Made by a program: the position numbers and the translations under genes. A stretch of DNA of 64,000 nt from Streptomyces sp. TN58 (lineage in GTDB: Bacteria > Actinomycetota > Actinomycetes > Streptomycetales > Streptomycetaceae): contig NZ_CP018870.1 in the NCBI RefSeq assembly GCF_001941845.1, forward strand, positions 5,214,001 to 5,278,000, in the 5' to 3' direction. Below are positions 17,934 through 26,423 of the stretch, piece by piece; within the stretch, counting starts at the first letter, position 1; every line of letters starts with the position of its first letter. The notes under the pieces were generated by a model. The model saw only the letters and a list, made by a program, of their open reading frames with translations. It had not been told where the DNA came from and ran no database searches.

Positions 17934-18803
17934 GTGCCCGAGCTGCCCGAAGTCGAAGTCGTACGGCGGGGGCTGGAGCGCTGGGTCGCCGGACGGACCG
18001 TCGAGGCCGTGGAGGTCCTGCACCCGCGTGCGGTGCGCCGCCACCCGGGCGGCGGGGCCGATTTCGCCGCACGGCTGCGGGGGGAGACCCTCGGGGTGCC
18101 GCAACGGCGCGGGAAGTACCTGTGGCTGCCCCTGGCAGGGAGGGACCTCTCCGTGCTGGGGCACCTGGGCATGAGCGGACAGCTGCTCGTGCAGCCCGAA
18201 GGCGCCCCCGACGAGAAGCACCTGCGCATCCGGGTGCGCTTCGGCGACGACACCGGGACGGAGCTGCGCTTCGTGGACCAGCGGACCTTCGGCGGCCTCT
18301 CGCTGCACGAGACGGTCCCCGACAGCGCCGAAGCGCTGCCCGACGTCATCGCGCACATCGCGCGCGACCCCCTGGACCCGCTGTTCGACGAGGCGGCCTA
18401 CCACCTCGCGCTGCGCGCCAAGCGCACCACCGTCAAGCGGGCACTGCTCGACCAGTCCCTGATCAGCGGGGTCGGGAACATCTACGCCGACGAGGCCCTG
18501 TGGCGGGCCAAGCTGCACTACGAGCGCCCCACCGGCAATCTCACGCGCCCCCGGAGCGCGGAACTCCTCGGCCATGTCCGGGACGTGATGAACGCGGCCC
18601 TCGCCGTGGGCGGCACGAGCTTCGACAGCCTGTACGTCAACGTGAACGGGGAGTCGGGCTACTTCGACCGCTCGCTCGACGCCTACGGGCGCGAGGACGA
18701 GCCCTGCCGGCGCTGCGGCACGCCGATGCGGCGCCGGCCGTGGATGAACAGGTCGAGCTACTTCTGCCCGCGCTGTCAGCGGCCGCCGCGCGTCCCGTCG
18801 TAG
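17934..18803 (+). CDS. mutM: Formamidopyrimidine-DNA glycosylase (MutM/Fpg)
   Basis: A 289-residue base-excision repair enzyme. The N-terminal [14 protein letters not shown] (Pro2 nucleophile, Glu3) is intact. [10 protein letters not shown] (helix-two-turns-helix) and the zinc finger CRRCGTPM...CPRCQ are at the C-terminus. It removes 8-oxoguanine and formamidopyrimidines. GTG 17934 follows ACGGAGG. The last 28 bp overlap the 3' end of the convergent HxlR gene. Confidence 0.97.
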   Translation: MPELPEVEVVRRGLERWVAGRTVEAVEVLHPRAVRRHPGGGADFAARLRGETLGVPQRRGKYLWLPLAGRDLSVLGHLGMSGQLLVQPEGAPDEKHLRIRVRFGDDTGTELRFVDQRTFGGLSLHETVPDSAEALPDVIAHIARDPLDPLFDEAAYHLALRAKRTTVKRALLDQSLISGVGNIYADEALWRAKLHYERPTGNLTRPRSAELLGHVRDVMNAALAVGGTSFDSLYVNVNGESGYFDRSLDAYGREDEPCRRCGTPMRRRPWMNRSSYFCPRCQRPPRVPS

Positions 18804-19180
18804 GCCTCCCGGGCGGTCAGGACCGCCGGCATGTTCCCCTCCAGGTACTGGATCAGCGCGAGGAGCCGGTCCGCGACCTCGACGCCGAGCGGGGTCAGCT
18901 CGTAGTCGACGCGCGGCGGGTTGGTCGGCTGCGCCTCACGGTGGACGATGCCGTCGCGCTCCAGCGCGTGCAGGGTCTGGGAGAGCATCTTCTCGCTGAC
19001 GCCCTCCACCCGGCGGCGCAGCTCGTTGAACCGGCACGGGCCCTCGCGCAGGGCGCCCACGGTGAGGCTGCCCCAGCGGCCGGTGACGTGTTCCAGAGTC
19101 TCGCGGGACGGGCAGGCACGCGCGAAGACGTCGAAGGGCTGCTCGGACTCGCAGGCGTCGGTACAGGCGGGAGTCTCCAT
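18776..19180 (-). CDS. HxlR/MarR-type redox-responsive transcriptional regulator
   Basis: A 134-residue winged-helix protein of the HxlR family ([44 protein letters not shown]). It has three cysteines near the N-terminus (C6, C10, C23), as in YodB/QorR-type quinone sensors. It is divergent from a flavodoxin-fold oxidoreductase gene, with a 24-bp imperfect palindrome at 19193-19216 just upstream of its ATG. That arrangement suggests autoregulation and control of the neighbour. The sensor chemistry is inferred from family and context. Confidence 0.88.
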   Translation of the reverse strand: METPACTDACESEQPFDVFARACPSRETLEHVTGRWGSLTVGALREGPCRFNELRRRVEGVSEKMLSQTLHALERDGIVHREAQPTNPPRVDYELTPLGVEVADRLLALIQYLEGNMPAVLTAREAYDGTRGGR

Positions 19181-19192
19181 AGAACAAGCGTA

Positions 19193-19216
19193 CTCCCAGG
19201 TAGCGCTAACTTGGAG
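19193..19216. promoter_or_regulatory. Candidate HxlR operator (24-bp imperfect palindrome)
   Basis: A dyad centred on TAGCGCTA, with outer arms CTCC and GGAG, has 20 of 24 positions symmetric. It lies 12 bp upstream of the regulator's ATG and about 90 bp before the divergent oxidoreductase start. Both fit an operator shared by divergent promoters. Confidence 0.6.
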
Positions 19217-19306
19217 CTTGCGCTTTCGAAAAGTTAGTGATTCTCTTTTCCTCGTCGCACCACGGCCCCGTGCTGCGACGGGAGCCTTCCGAGGGAGAGA
19301 TCAGCC

Positions 19307-19918
19307 TTGTCCGGTATCACGCACACCCCCGTCGTCTCGATCGCCTACCACTCCGGCTACGGCCACACCGCCGTCGTCGCCGAGGCGGTCCGCAGCGGCG
19401 CCGTGGACGCCGGGGCGACCGTCCACCTGATCAAGGTCGACGAGATCGACGACGCCCAGTGGGAACTGCTCGACGCCTCCGACGCGATCGTCTTCGGCTC
19501 CCCGACGTACATGGGCACCGCCTCGGGCGCCTTCCACGTCTTCGCCGAGGCCTCCTCGAAGCGCTGGTTCGGCGACGCCTGGCAGGACAAGGTCGCGGCC
19601 GGCTTCACCAATTCCGCCTCCAAGAGCGGCGACAAGCTGCACACGCTGCAGTTCTTCCAGGTGCTGGCCGCGCAGCACGGCATGAACTGGGTCAACCTGG
19701 GCCTGAAGCCCGGCTGGAACTCCAGCACGGCCTCCGAGAACGACCTCAACCGCCTGGGCTTCTTCTCCGGCGCCGCCGCCCAGACCAACTCGGACGAGGG
19801 CGCGGACGCGGTCCACAAGGCCGACATCGCGACGGCCGAGCACCTGGGCCGCCGTGTCGCCGAGCACGCCCGCGTCGTCGTGGCGGGCCGCGCCGCCCTG
19901 GCGGCCGCGGCGGTCTGA
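19307..19918 (+). CDS. Flavodoxin-fold NAD(P)H:quinone/FMN oxidoreductase (WrbA/QOR-type)
   Basis: A 203-residue flavoprotein. The FMN-phosphate loop is YHSGYGHTAVVAEAV (~residues 14-28) and the isoalloxazine loop is FGSPTYMGTASGAF. It is probably a two-electron quinone reductase, protecting against quinone stress. The start is TTG at 19307, with GAGGGAGAGA immediately upstream. It is divergent from the HxlR regulator, which probably represses it. Confidence 0.88.
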   Translation: MSGITHTPVVSIAYHSGYGHTAVVAEAVRSGAVDAGATVHLIKVDEIDDAQWELLDASDAIVFGSPTYMGTASGAFHVFAEASSKRWFGDAWQDKVAAGFTNSASKSGDKLHTLQFFQVLAAQHGMNWVNLGLKPGWNSSTASENDLNRLGFFSGAAAQTNSDEGADAVHKADIATAEHLGRRVAEHARVVVAGRAALAAAAV

Positions 19919-19921
19919 CCC

Positions 19922-19947
19922 GCGGGCCGCCGCGCGCGGCGGCGGCC
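19922..19947. terminator. 26-bp perfect palindrome after the oxidoreductase gene
   Basis: GCGGGCCGCCGCG is followed directly by its exact complement. It begins three bases after the stop and separates it from the convergent CAP-protein gene. Confidence 0.7.
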
Positions 19948-19980
19948 CGCTCGAAGCGGCGGCGGCTCAGGACGGCGGCG

Positions 19981-20991
19981 TCAGAAGCCGAAGTCCTGCG
20001 TCCACCAGGGGCCGCCGGCCGCGAAGTGGGCGCCGACGCCCAGGGTGCGGAACTCGCAGTTGAGTATGTTCGCCTTGTGGCCGGGGCTGTTCATCCAGGC
20101 CTTCATCACGGAGGCGGCGTCGCCCTGGCCGCGGGCGATGTTCTCGCCGCCCAGGCCCGAGAGGCCGGCCTTGGCGGCGCGGTCCCAGGGGGTGTTGCCC
20201 TCGGGGTCGGCATGGCCGAAGAAGCCGCGGGTGGCCATGTCCTTGCTGAAGGCGCCGGCCAGCGCGGCCAGCGGCGGGTTGGCGCGGACCGGGCCGCAGC
20301 CCGCCTGGGCGCGCTCCTGGTTCACCAGGGTGACCACGGCCGCCTCCTGCGCGGAGTGGCCGTCCAGGCTCGGCCGGGTCGCGGACGCGGACGGGGCCGC
20401 AGTGGTGGGGGCCGGAGGGGTCGGAGCCGGAGTGGTGGGGGCCGGCTTGACCGGGGCCGGCTGGGCGGGAGTGGGCACGGTGGGAGCCGGAGTGCGGGTC
20501 TTCCGCGGGGCCTCGGGGGAGGGGGTGGGAGCGGCCGGCGTCCGCAGAGCGGCGTCCGGCGACGCCTTCGGCGCGGCGGGCGGCGTGGAGGGGGCCGGTG
20601 AAGCCGACGGGGACGGCGGGCTCGACGGGGTGGGCGAGGCGGACGGGGTGCGGGAGGCCGGTGCGGTGGGCGAGGCCGGCGCGGTCGCGGGGGCACTGGG
20701 CGGCCCGCTCGTCGCGGAGCCGCGGCCTGACAGGCTCGCCAGGCCGCCCTGCCTCTGGAGTACGGAGTCACCGGCGTCGGGCGCGGCCTTGGCCCCGTCG
20801 GCCTTGGCGGCGGTGTTCTCCGTGGCGCTGACCCCCACATAGGGGAACGAGCCGCCGACCGGCACCGTGCCGGTGGTGACGGCCGCGGCGCCGAGGGCCA
20901 CGGCCGCCGAGACCCCGAGCAGGCCGGTGCGCAGGGCGGTGCCGTGCGGGCCGCCGCGGCGCGGCGGGGAGGGGAGCCGGTGACGTCCCAT
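19981..20991 (-). CDS. Secreted CAP/SCP-domain protein with Pro/Thr/Ser-rich linker
   Basis: A 336-residue protein. An N-terminal basic region and hydrophobic segment (GLLGVSAAVALGAAAVTTGTV) form a signal peptide or anchor. Residues ~70-210 are a Pro/Ala/Ser/Thr linker. The C-terminal ~125 residues are a bacterial CAP (cysteine-rich secretory protein-like) domain with VVTLVNQERAQAGCGPV, HADPEGNTPWDRAAKAG and GENIARGQGD...MNSPGHKANILN. This is the usual bacterial extracellular CAP form; substrate is unknown. The ATG is at 20991. A small CACCCA/TGGGTG repeat around 21033-21046 lies upstream. Confidence 0.88.
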   Translation of the reverse strand: MGRHRLPSPPRRGGPHGTALRTGLLGVSAAVALGAAAVTTGTVPVGGSFPYVGVSATENTAAKADGAKAAPDAGDSVLQRQGGLASLSGRGSATSGPPSAPATAPASPTAPASRTPSASPTPSSPPSPSASPAPSTPPAAPKASPDAALRTPAAPTPSPEAPRKTRTPAPTVPTPAQPAPVKPAPTTPAPTPPAPTTAAPSASATRPSLDGHSAQEAAVVTLVNQERAQAGCGPVRANPPLAALAGAFSKDMATRGFFGHADPEGNTPWDRAAKAGLSGLGGENIARGQGDAASVMKAWMNSPGHKANILNCEFRTLGVGAHFAAGGPWWTQDFGF

Positions 20992-21127
20992 CGGTGTCGT
21001 GCCTTCCTGAATGGATCAAGAAATCCCTAACCCACCCAAATGGGTGAGTTCATTGGTGCGCGACTGTACGCCATGGGGCCCTGGGGGCGATGTGACCGGA
21101 AAGTGGCGACCCGGTTAGCGTTCACGC

Positions 21128-21409
21128 ATGAACGAAGACGTCCGTCTGACCGCCTGGGTGCGCGGTCGTGTGCAGGGAGTGGGCTTCCGCTGGTTCACCA
21201 GGGAGAACGCCTTGGAGATCGGCGGGGTGGTCGGCTTCGCGCTCAACCTCGACGACGGGCGAGTGCAGGTGGTCGCCGAAGGTCAACGTGAGAATTGCCA
21301 CCGGCTGCTCGACTGGCTGAGGTCCGCCGACACGCCCGGCCGGGTGGACGGAGTGACAGAGATCTGGGGGACACCGCGCGGTGGCTACGAGGGCTTCGGG
21401 ATGCGATGA
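21128..21409 (+). CDS. acyP: Acylphosphatase
   Basis: A 93-residue enzyme. It contains the signature [16 protein letters not shown] (phosphate loop with catalytic Arg) and [17 protein letters not shown] (catalytic Asn). It hydrolyses acyl phosphates. It is transcribed away from the CAP gene; no operon partner is evident. Confidence 0.95.
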   Translation: MNEDVRLTAWVRGRVQGVGFRWFTRENALEIGGVVGFALNLDDGRVQVVAEGQRENCHRLLDWLRSADTPGRVDGVTEIWGTPRGGYEGFGMR

Positions 21410-21757
21410 GCGATCGACTGATCATGGACTCATCACATCTCTGAGCGTCCGGACCCGGTCGGAACTGGGCATTCGTCGACGAGGCGTTGCCGCGGCGGGC
21501 GATCCGTGGAAGGCTCGGAGACGAGGATGATCTCCACGCCCCTCGTGGGGGCCGGGACGCCCGCCGATACGGGGCGTGATCGTGTTGACCGTCAAACTTT
21601 TTGGTGAGACGCTGGAAGCCCCGCGCACCTGAGCTGTTTGGCAGTGCTGGCAGTAGTAAGCGCAGTGACTGACAGTCGCTGCCGGACATCCGCGGGTGCG
21701 ATTCCCTCACGACCCACACCGCTTCGGTCGGTCACTCAGTGTGGAGGACCATCCATC
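21410..21757. other. Intergenic region acyP-smc unit (348 bp) with hairpins; no gene found
   Basis: No reading frame here has coding character. The block holds TTGACC (around 21587) followed by an AT-richer stretch (CAAACTTTTTGGTGAG), a possible promoter. It also holds a hairpin CAGTGACTG-A-CAGTCGCTG at 21663-21681. GGGTGCGATTCCC at 21694-21706 resembles a tRNA T-arm, but no full cloverleaf can be built. It is probably the 5' untranslated leader of the small coiled-coil gene. Confidence 0.4.
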
Positions 21758-21976
21758 ATGGCAAAGGCGCTTCTCGGTTACGTCGGCGGTTCCGACCCGC
21801 GACTCCTCGCCGAGATGCGACGGCTTCAGCAGCGCGTCCAGGACCTTGAGTCCGAGCTCGTACGGATTCAGTCCGAAAATGACGCGCTGAACGCGGCCGC
21901 CGCTCAGCACGACGGAGACTCGCTGCTGGACAGCATCGACATCGACGTACCCCAGGCGGAGCCTGCGCTCACCTGA
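21758..21976 (+). CDS. Small conserved coiled-coil protein upstream of smc
   Basis: A 72-residue protein, MAKALLGYVGGSDPRLLAEM, followed by a leucine-zipper-like helix (LQQRVQDLESELVRIQSENDAL) and an acidic C-terminus. I recognise it only as a conserved Streptomyces small protein; no function is known to me. The in-frame extension back to 21638 is rejected because a purine-rich GTGTGGAGGACC (around 21740-21751) directly precedes the ATG. An intrinsic terminator (22020-22050) follows, so it is a separate transcript from smc. Confidence 0.8.
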   Translation: MAKALLGYVGGSDPRLLAEMRRLQQRVQDLESELVRIQSENDALNAAAAQHDGDSLLDSIDIDVPQAEPALT

Positions 21977-22019
21977 TCCGCGCTCACTCGTCGCTCGATT
22001 CCAGCCCCGCATGATCTGC

Positions 22020-22050
22020 AAGGGACGCTCCGGCGTCCCTTCTTTCTTTG
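22020..22050 (+). terminator. Intrinsic terminator after the small coiled-coil gene
   Basis: A 9-bp stem AAGGGACGC / GCGTCCCTT with TCCG loop, followed by CTTTCTTTG. This T-rich tail is rare in this genome and makes the call strong. Confidence 0.92.
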
Positions 22051-22161
22051 CACTCCGCACCAGGCACCACAGGGCCGGGTGGGGGCCCTGATGCCTACGA
22101 CGTCGATCGTGCCCTGCACCTTCATGGGTGAAACCGACCGTGAAAGGTAGAGTCCGGCGGC

Positions 22162-25100
22162 GTGCACCTCAAGTCCCTGACCCTGCGTGGCTTCAAGTCC
22201 TTCGCCTCCGCGACCACCCTGCGCTTCGAGCCCGGCATCACCTGCGTCGTGGGTCCGAACGGCTCGGGCAAGTCCAACGTCGTCGACGCGCTGTCCTGGG
22301 TCATGGGCGAACAGGGGGCCAAGTCCCTGCGCGGCGGCAAGATGGAGGACGTCATCTTCGCCGGGACCACCGGACGTCCGCCGCTCGGGCGGGCAGAGGT
22401 CTCCCTCACGATCGACAACACCGACGGCGCGCTGCCCATCGACTACGCCGAAGTCACCATCACCCGGATCATGTTCCGCGGCGGCAGCAGCGAGTACCAG
22501 ATCAACGGCGACACCTGCCGGCTGCTCGACATCCAGGAACTGCTCTCCGACTCCGGCATCGGCCGCGAGATGCACGTCATCGTCGGGCAGGGCCAGCTGG
22601 ACTCCGTCCTGCACGCCGACCCCATGGGCCGCCGCGCCTTCATCGAGGAGGCGGCCGGCGTCCTGAAGCACCGCAAGCGCAAGGAGAAGGCGCTGCGGAA
22701 GCTCGACGCGATGCAGGCCAACCTCGCCCGCGTGCAGGACCTCGGCGACGAACTGCGCCGGCAGCTCAAGCCCCTCGGCCGGCAGGCCGCGGTCGCCCGG
22801 CGGGCGGCCGTGATCCAGGCCGACCTGCGCGACGCGCGGCTGCGCCTGCTCGCCGACGACCTGGTCGCCCTGCGCCGCGCCCTGGACGCGGAGATCGCCG
22901 ACGAGGCCGCGCTGAAGGAACGCAAGGAGGCCGCCGAGGCCCAGCTCGCCGGCGCGCTGCGGCGCGAGGCCGAGCTGGAGGAGGCCGTACGGGAACTCAC
23001 GCCGCGGCTCCAGCGGGCGCAGCAGACCTGGTACGAGCTGTCGCAGCTCGCCGAGCGGGTACGGGGCACCGCGTCCCTGGCGGAGGCGAGGGTCAAGAGC
23101 GCGACCGCCCCCGTCGAGGAGGAGCGCAGGGGCCGCGACCCCGAGGACATGGAGCGCGAGGCCGAGCGGATCCGCGAGCAGGAGGCGGAGCTGACGGCGG
23201 CCCTGGAGGCGGCGACCCGGGCCTTGGAGGACACCACCGGACACCGCGCGGAGCTGGAGCGGGAACTGGCCGAGGAGGAACGGCGGCTCCGGGACGCCGC
23301 GCGGGCCATCGCCGACCGGCGTGAGGGTCTGGCCCGGCTGACGGGACGGCTCGGCGCGGCCCGCTCCCGTGCCGGTGCGGCCCAGGCGGAGATCGACCGG
23401 CTCGCCCTGGCGCGGGACGAGGCGCGGACCCGGGCCGAGGCGGCGCAGGCCGAGTACGAGGCCCTGGCCGAGGAGGTCGGCGGGCTCGACGACGACTCGG
23501 CGGAGGCGGACCACGAAGCCGCGCGGGCGGAGCTGAGGGAGGCCGAGGCGGGCCTCGGCGCCGCGCGGGAGGCACTGGCGGCGGCCGAGCGCGCGCGGGC
23601 CGCGGTGTCCGCCCGCCGTGACGCGCTGGCGCTGGGGCTGCGCCGCAAGGACGGTACGGGGGCGCTGCTCGCGGCCCGCGAACGGCTGGCCGGCGTGCTC
23701 GGACCGGCGGCGGAGCGCCTGTCGGTGACCCCCGGCTACGAAGCCGCCGTGGCCGCCGCACTGGGCTCGGCGGCGGACGCGCTGGCGGTGGCCTCTCCGT
23801 CGGCGGCGGCCGGGGCCATCCGCCACCTGCGCGCAGCGGACGCCGGCCGGGCCACCCTCCTGATCACCCCGCCGACCGCCCTCCCGGACGGGGCTGCCGA
23901 TTCCCTCCCGGGTGGGGGTGCCGGGTCCCTTCCGGGTGGGGGCGCCGGGTCTCTTTCAGGTGGGGGTGCCGGCCTCTCCGGCGGGGGTGCCGGGTCCCTT
24001 CCGGGTGGGGCTGCGGGCTTCTCTGGTGGGGGTGCCGGGTCTCTTTCAGGTGGGGGTGCTGGCCTCTCCGGCGGGGGTGCGGGTATGTCGGCGCCCTTGC
24101 CGGGCCAGGGTTCCGGACCTGCTCCGGCCGTGCCGAGCCGCAGTGCGGCGCCCGCAACGGGCGCCGCTGCCGAGGGGCGCGCCGCGGACGCGGGTGGTCC
24201 GGCGGGGCTGCCGGGGCAGGGGATCGGGGTCGGGGCCACTGCGGCGGACGACGCCCAGCCGGGCTCGGGCGCGAGCTCCACGGCCGCGGCGGCGCCGGAG
24301 GCGGTCCCGCCCGCCCGCACCGCGCAGACGGCCGAGGCCCTCGCGGGCCGGCTCCTGCCAGGGCCGGCCGGGAGCGCGGACGCGGCGGCCGCCGCCCCGG
24401 CAGGACAGGGTGAGGCCCGACCGGACTCCGGACCCGACGGGCCCGTACCCGTCACGGCGCTGGTGGCCGGGGACGGCGAGGTGCTGCGGGCCCTGGCGTG
24501 GGTGCTGCGCGACCACGTCGTCGTCGGGACGCTCGACGAGGCCGAGGCGCTCGTCGCACGGTGCCCGGAGGCGGTGGCCGTGACCGTCGAGGGCGACGTC
24601 CTCGGAGCGCACCTCGCGCACGGCGGATCCGCCTCGGCGCCCAGCCTGATCGAGGTGCAGGCCGCCGTGGACGAGGCGGCGGCGGAGCTGGCCCGGCTGG
24701 GCGTGCGGTGCGGGGAACTCGCCGAGGCGCAGGCGGCCGCGCAGGCCCGGCGGCAGGACGCGGCGGCGCTGGTGGACGAGCTCGCCGAGCGGCGGCGCGT
24801 CGAGGAGCAGGCCCGCGCCGGGGTCGCCCAGCAGCTCGGCCGGCTGGCCGGCCAGGCGAAGGGGGCCGCCGGTGAGGCCGAGCGCGCCGCCGCCGCCGCG
24901 GCCAAGGCCCAGGACGCCCTGGAGCAGGCCCTGGCCGAGGTCGAGGAGTGCGCGGAGCGGCTGGCCGTCGCCGAGGAGATGCCGGTGGAGGAGGAGCCCG
25001 ACAGCTCCCGCCGTGACCGGCTCGCGGCCGACGGGGCCAACGCCCGCCAGACCGAGATGGAGGCCCGGCTCCAGCTGCGTACCCACGAGGAGCGGGTCAA

Positions 25101-26241
25101 GGGGCTGGCCGGGCGGGCGGATTCCCTCGACCGGGCCGCTCGGGCGGAGCGCGAGGCCCGGGCACGCGCCGAGCGCCGCCGGACGCGCCGGCGCCACGAG
25201 GCGGACGTGGCCCGTGCGGTGGCCGACGGCTCTCGCCAGCTCCTCGCGCACGTGGAGGTCTCCCTCCTGCGGGCCGACGAGGAGCGCGTCCTGGCCGAGC
25301 GGGCCAAGGGCCTGCGTGAGCGGGAGCTCGCCGACGCGCGCAACAGCGCCCGCGACCTGAAGGGGGAGCTCGACAAGCTCACCGACTCCGTCCACCGCGG
25401 CGAGGTGCTCGGCGCCGAACAGCGGCTGCGCATCGAGGCCCTGGAAGCCAAGGCGCTGGAGGAGTTCGGCATGGAGCCCCGCGCGCTCGTCGCCGAGTAC
25501 GGCCCGGACCAGCCGGTGCCGCCGTCACCGCCGGCCGACGGCGAGGAGCTGCCGCAGGACCCCGAGCACCCGCGCAACCGGCCCGGCCCCTTCGTCCGTG
25601 CGCAGCAGGAGAAGCGCTTCAAGGCGGCCGAACGGGCCTACCAGCAGCTCGGCAAGGTCAACCCGCTCGCCCTGGAGGAGTTCGCGGCCCTCGAAGAGCG
25701 CCACAAGTTCCTCAGCGAGCAGCTGGAGGACCTTCGCAAGACCCGAGCCGACCTCCTTCAAGTGGTGAAGGAGGTCGACGAGCGCGTCGAGCAGGTGTTC
25801 ACCGAGGCGTACCGGGACACGGCCCGGGAGTTCGAGGGCGTCTTCTCACGGCTGTTCCCCGGTGGAGAGGGCCGCCTGGTCCTGACCGACCCGGACAACA
25901 TGCTCACCACCGGCGTCGACGTCGAGGCGCGCCCGCCGGGCAAGAAGGTCAAGCGGCTGTCGCTGCTGTCCGGCGGCGAGCGCTCGCTGACCGCCGTGGC
26001 CATGCTCGTGTCCATCTTCAAGGCCCGCCCCAGTCCGTTCTACGTGATGGACGAGGTCGAGGCCGCGCTCGACGACACCAACCTGCAGCGGCTGATCCGG
26101 ATCATGGAGGAGCTCCAGGAGAGCTCGCAGCTGATCGTGATCACGCACCAGAAGCGCACCATGGAGGTCGCGGACGCCCTCTATGGCGTTTCCATGCAGG
26201 GCGACGGGGTATCGAAGGTCATCAGCCAACGTCTCCGCTGA
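22162..26241 (+). CDS. smc: Chromosome partition protein SMC with a large repetitive insertion in the hinge
   Basis: A 1359-residue condensin ATPase, about 170 residues longer than the usual ~1190. Walker A GPNGSGKSN is at residues 31-39; the signature LSGGERSLTAVAML (~1269) and Walker B FYVMDEVEAALDD (~1293) are intact. Long coiled coils flank a hinge from ~residue 505. The hinge is interrupted from ~573 to ~758 by Gly/Ala/Pro-rich sequence starting with seven or eight copies of a PGGGAGSL-type repeat, then resumes at VPVTALVAGDGEVLRAL and ends with the GGSASAP motif. SMC organises and segregates the chromosome with ScpA/ScpB. GTG 22162 gives the standard N-terminus HLKSLTLRGFKSFA. Confidence 0.97.
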   Translation: MHLKSLTLRGFKSFASATTLRFEPGITCVVGPNGSGKSNVVDALSWVMGEQGAKSLRGGKMEDVIFAGTTGRPPLGRAEVSLTIDNTDGALPIDYAEVTITRIMFRGGSSEYQINGDTCRLLDIQELLSDSGIGREMHVIVGQGQLDSVLHADPMGRRAFIEEAAGVLKHRKRKEKALRKLDAMQANLARVQDLGDELRRQLKPLGRQAAVARRAAVIQADLRDARLRLLADDLVALRRALDAEIADEAALKERKEAAEAQLAGALRREAELEEAVRELTPRLQRAQQTWYELSQLAERVRGTASLAEARVKSATAPVEEERRGRDPEDMEREAERIREQEAELTAALEAATRALEDTTGHRAELERELAEEERRLRDAARAIADRREGLARLTGRLGAARSRAGAAQAEIDRLALARDEARTRAEAAQAEYEALAEEVGGLDDDSAEADHEAARAELREAEAGLGAAREALAAAERARAAVSARRDALALGLRRKDGTGALLAARERLAGVLGPAAERLSVTPGYEAAVAAALGSAADALAVASPSAAAGAIRHLRAADAGRATLLITPPTALPDGAADSLPGGGAGSLPGGGAGSLSGGGAGLSGGGAGSLPGGAAGFSGGGAGSLSGGGAGLSGGGAGMSAPLPGQGSGPAPAVPSRSAAPATGAAAEGRAADAGGPAGLPGQGIGVGATAADDAQPGSGASSTAAAAPEAVPPARTAQTAEALAGRLLPGPAGSADAAAAAPAGQGEARPDSGPDGPVPVTALVAGDGEVLRALAWVLRDHVVVGTLDEAEALVARCPEAVAVTVEGDVLGAHLAHGGSASAPSLIEVQAAVDEAAAELARLGVRCGELAEAQAAAQARRQDAAALVDELAERRRVEEQARAGVAQQLGRLAGQAKGAAGEAERAAAAAAKAQDALEQALAEVEECAERLAVAEEMPVEEEPDSSRRDRLAADGANARQTEMEARLQLRTHEERVKGLAGRADSLDRAARAEREARARAERRRTRRRHEADVARAVADGSRQLLAHVEVSLLRADEERVLAERAKGLRERELADARNSARDLKGELDKLTDSVHRGEVLGAEQRLRIEALEAKALEEFGMEPRALVAEYGPDQPVPPSPPADGEELPQDPEHPRNRPGPFVRAQQEKRFKAAERAYQQLGKVNPLALEEFAALEERHKFLSEQLEDLRKTRADLLQVVKEVDERVEQVFTEAYRDTAREFEGVFSRLFPGGEGRLVLTDPDNMLTTGVDVEARPPGKKVKRLSLLSGGERSLTAVAMLVSIFKARPSPFYVMDEVEAALDDTNLQRLIRIMEELQESSQLIVITHQKRTMEVADALYGVSMQGDGVSKVISQRLR
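23901..24085 (+). repeat. In-frame minisatellite in the smc hinge (21/24-nt units)
   Basis: About eight imperfect tandem copies of a 24- or 21-nt unit related to GGTGGGGGTGCCGGG and TCTCTTTCAGGT. They encode SLPGGGAG, SLSGGGAG, LSGGGAG and FSGGGAG variants. All unit lengths are multiples of three, so the reading frame is preserved. The block is GC-biased with G-rich strand asymmetry, prone to slippage or G-quadruplex formation. Confidence 0.9.
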
Positions 26242-26309
26242 GCCGTATAAATTCAAGAAGTGAATTCAAGGGTGCCAGTCTCTGCGGTATGCGAACTTAG
26301 CCCCAGGCC

Positions 26310-26337
26310 TTGACTTCAGAAACTGAACGCATAGGCG
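26310..26337 (+). promoter_or_regulatory. Weak promoter candidate upstream of glcP
   Basis: TTGACT (26310-26315) with a 16-bp spacer before TAGGCG (26332-26337). Upstream lies an AT-rich block with a direct repeat ATTCAAG at 26251-26257 and 26264-26270, a possible regulator site. The -10 match is poor. Confidence 0.35.
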
Positions 26338-26423
26338 CGCTCCGCTGTCCCCCGGCTTCGAGTGGTGCCCGATCTTGAACTGTGCGCCACTGTGAAGACG
26401 GACGAAACCCCACGGAGCACACC

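Noticed and set aside
21635..21715. Possible tRNA-like gene (D-arm-like GAGCTGTTTGGCAG, a GAC-like anticodon loop, T-arm-like GGGTGCGATTCCC)
   Set aside because: About 15 extra bases lie between the D-arm and anticodon-arm candidates, no 5' strand pairs with an acceptor stem, and the T-stem has a mismatch; no cloverleaf can be made.
23901..24085. CRISPR-like array
   Set aside because: Units are contiguous 21-24-nt coding repeats without unique spacers, inside smc and in frame.
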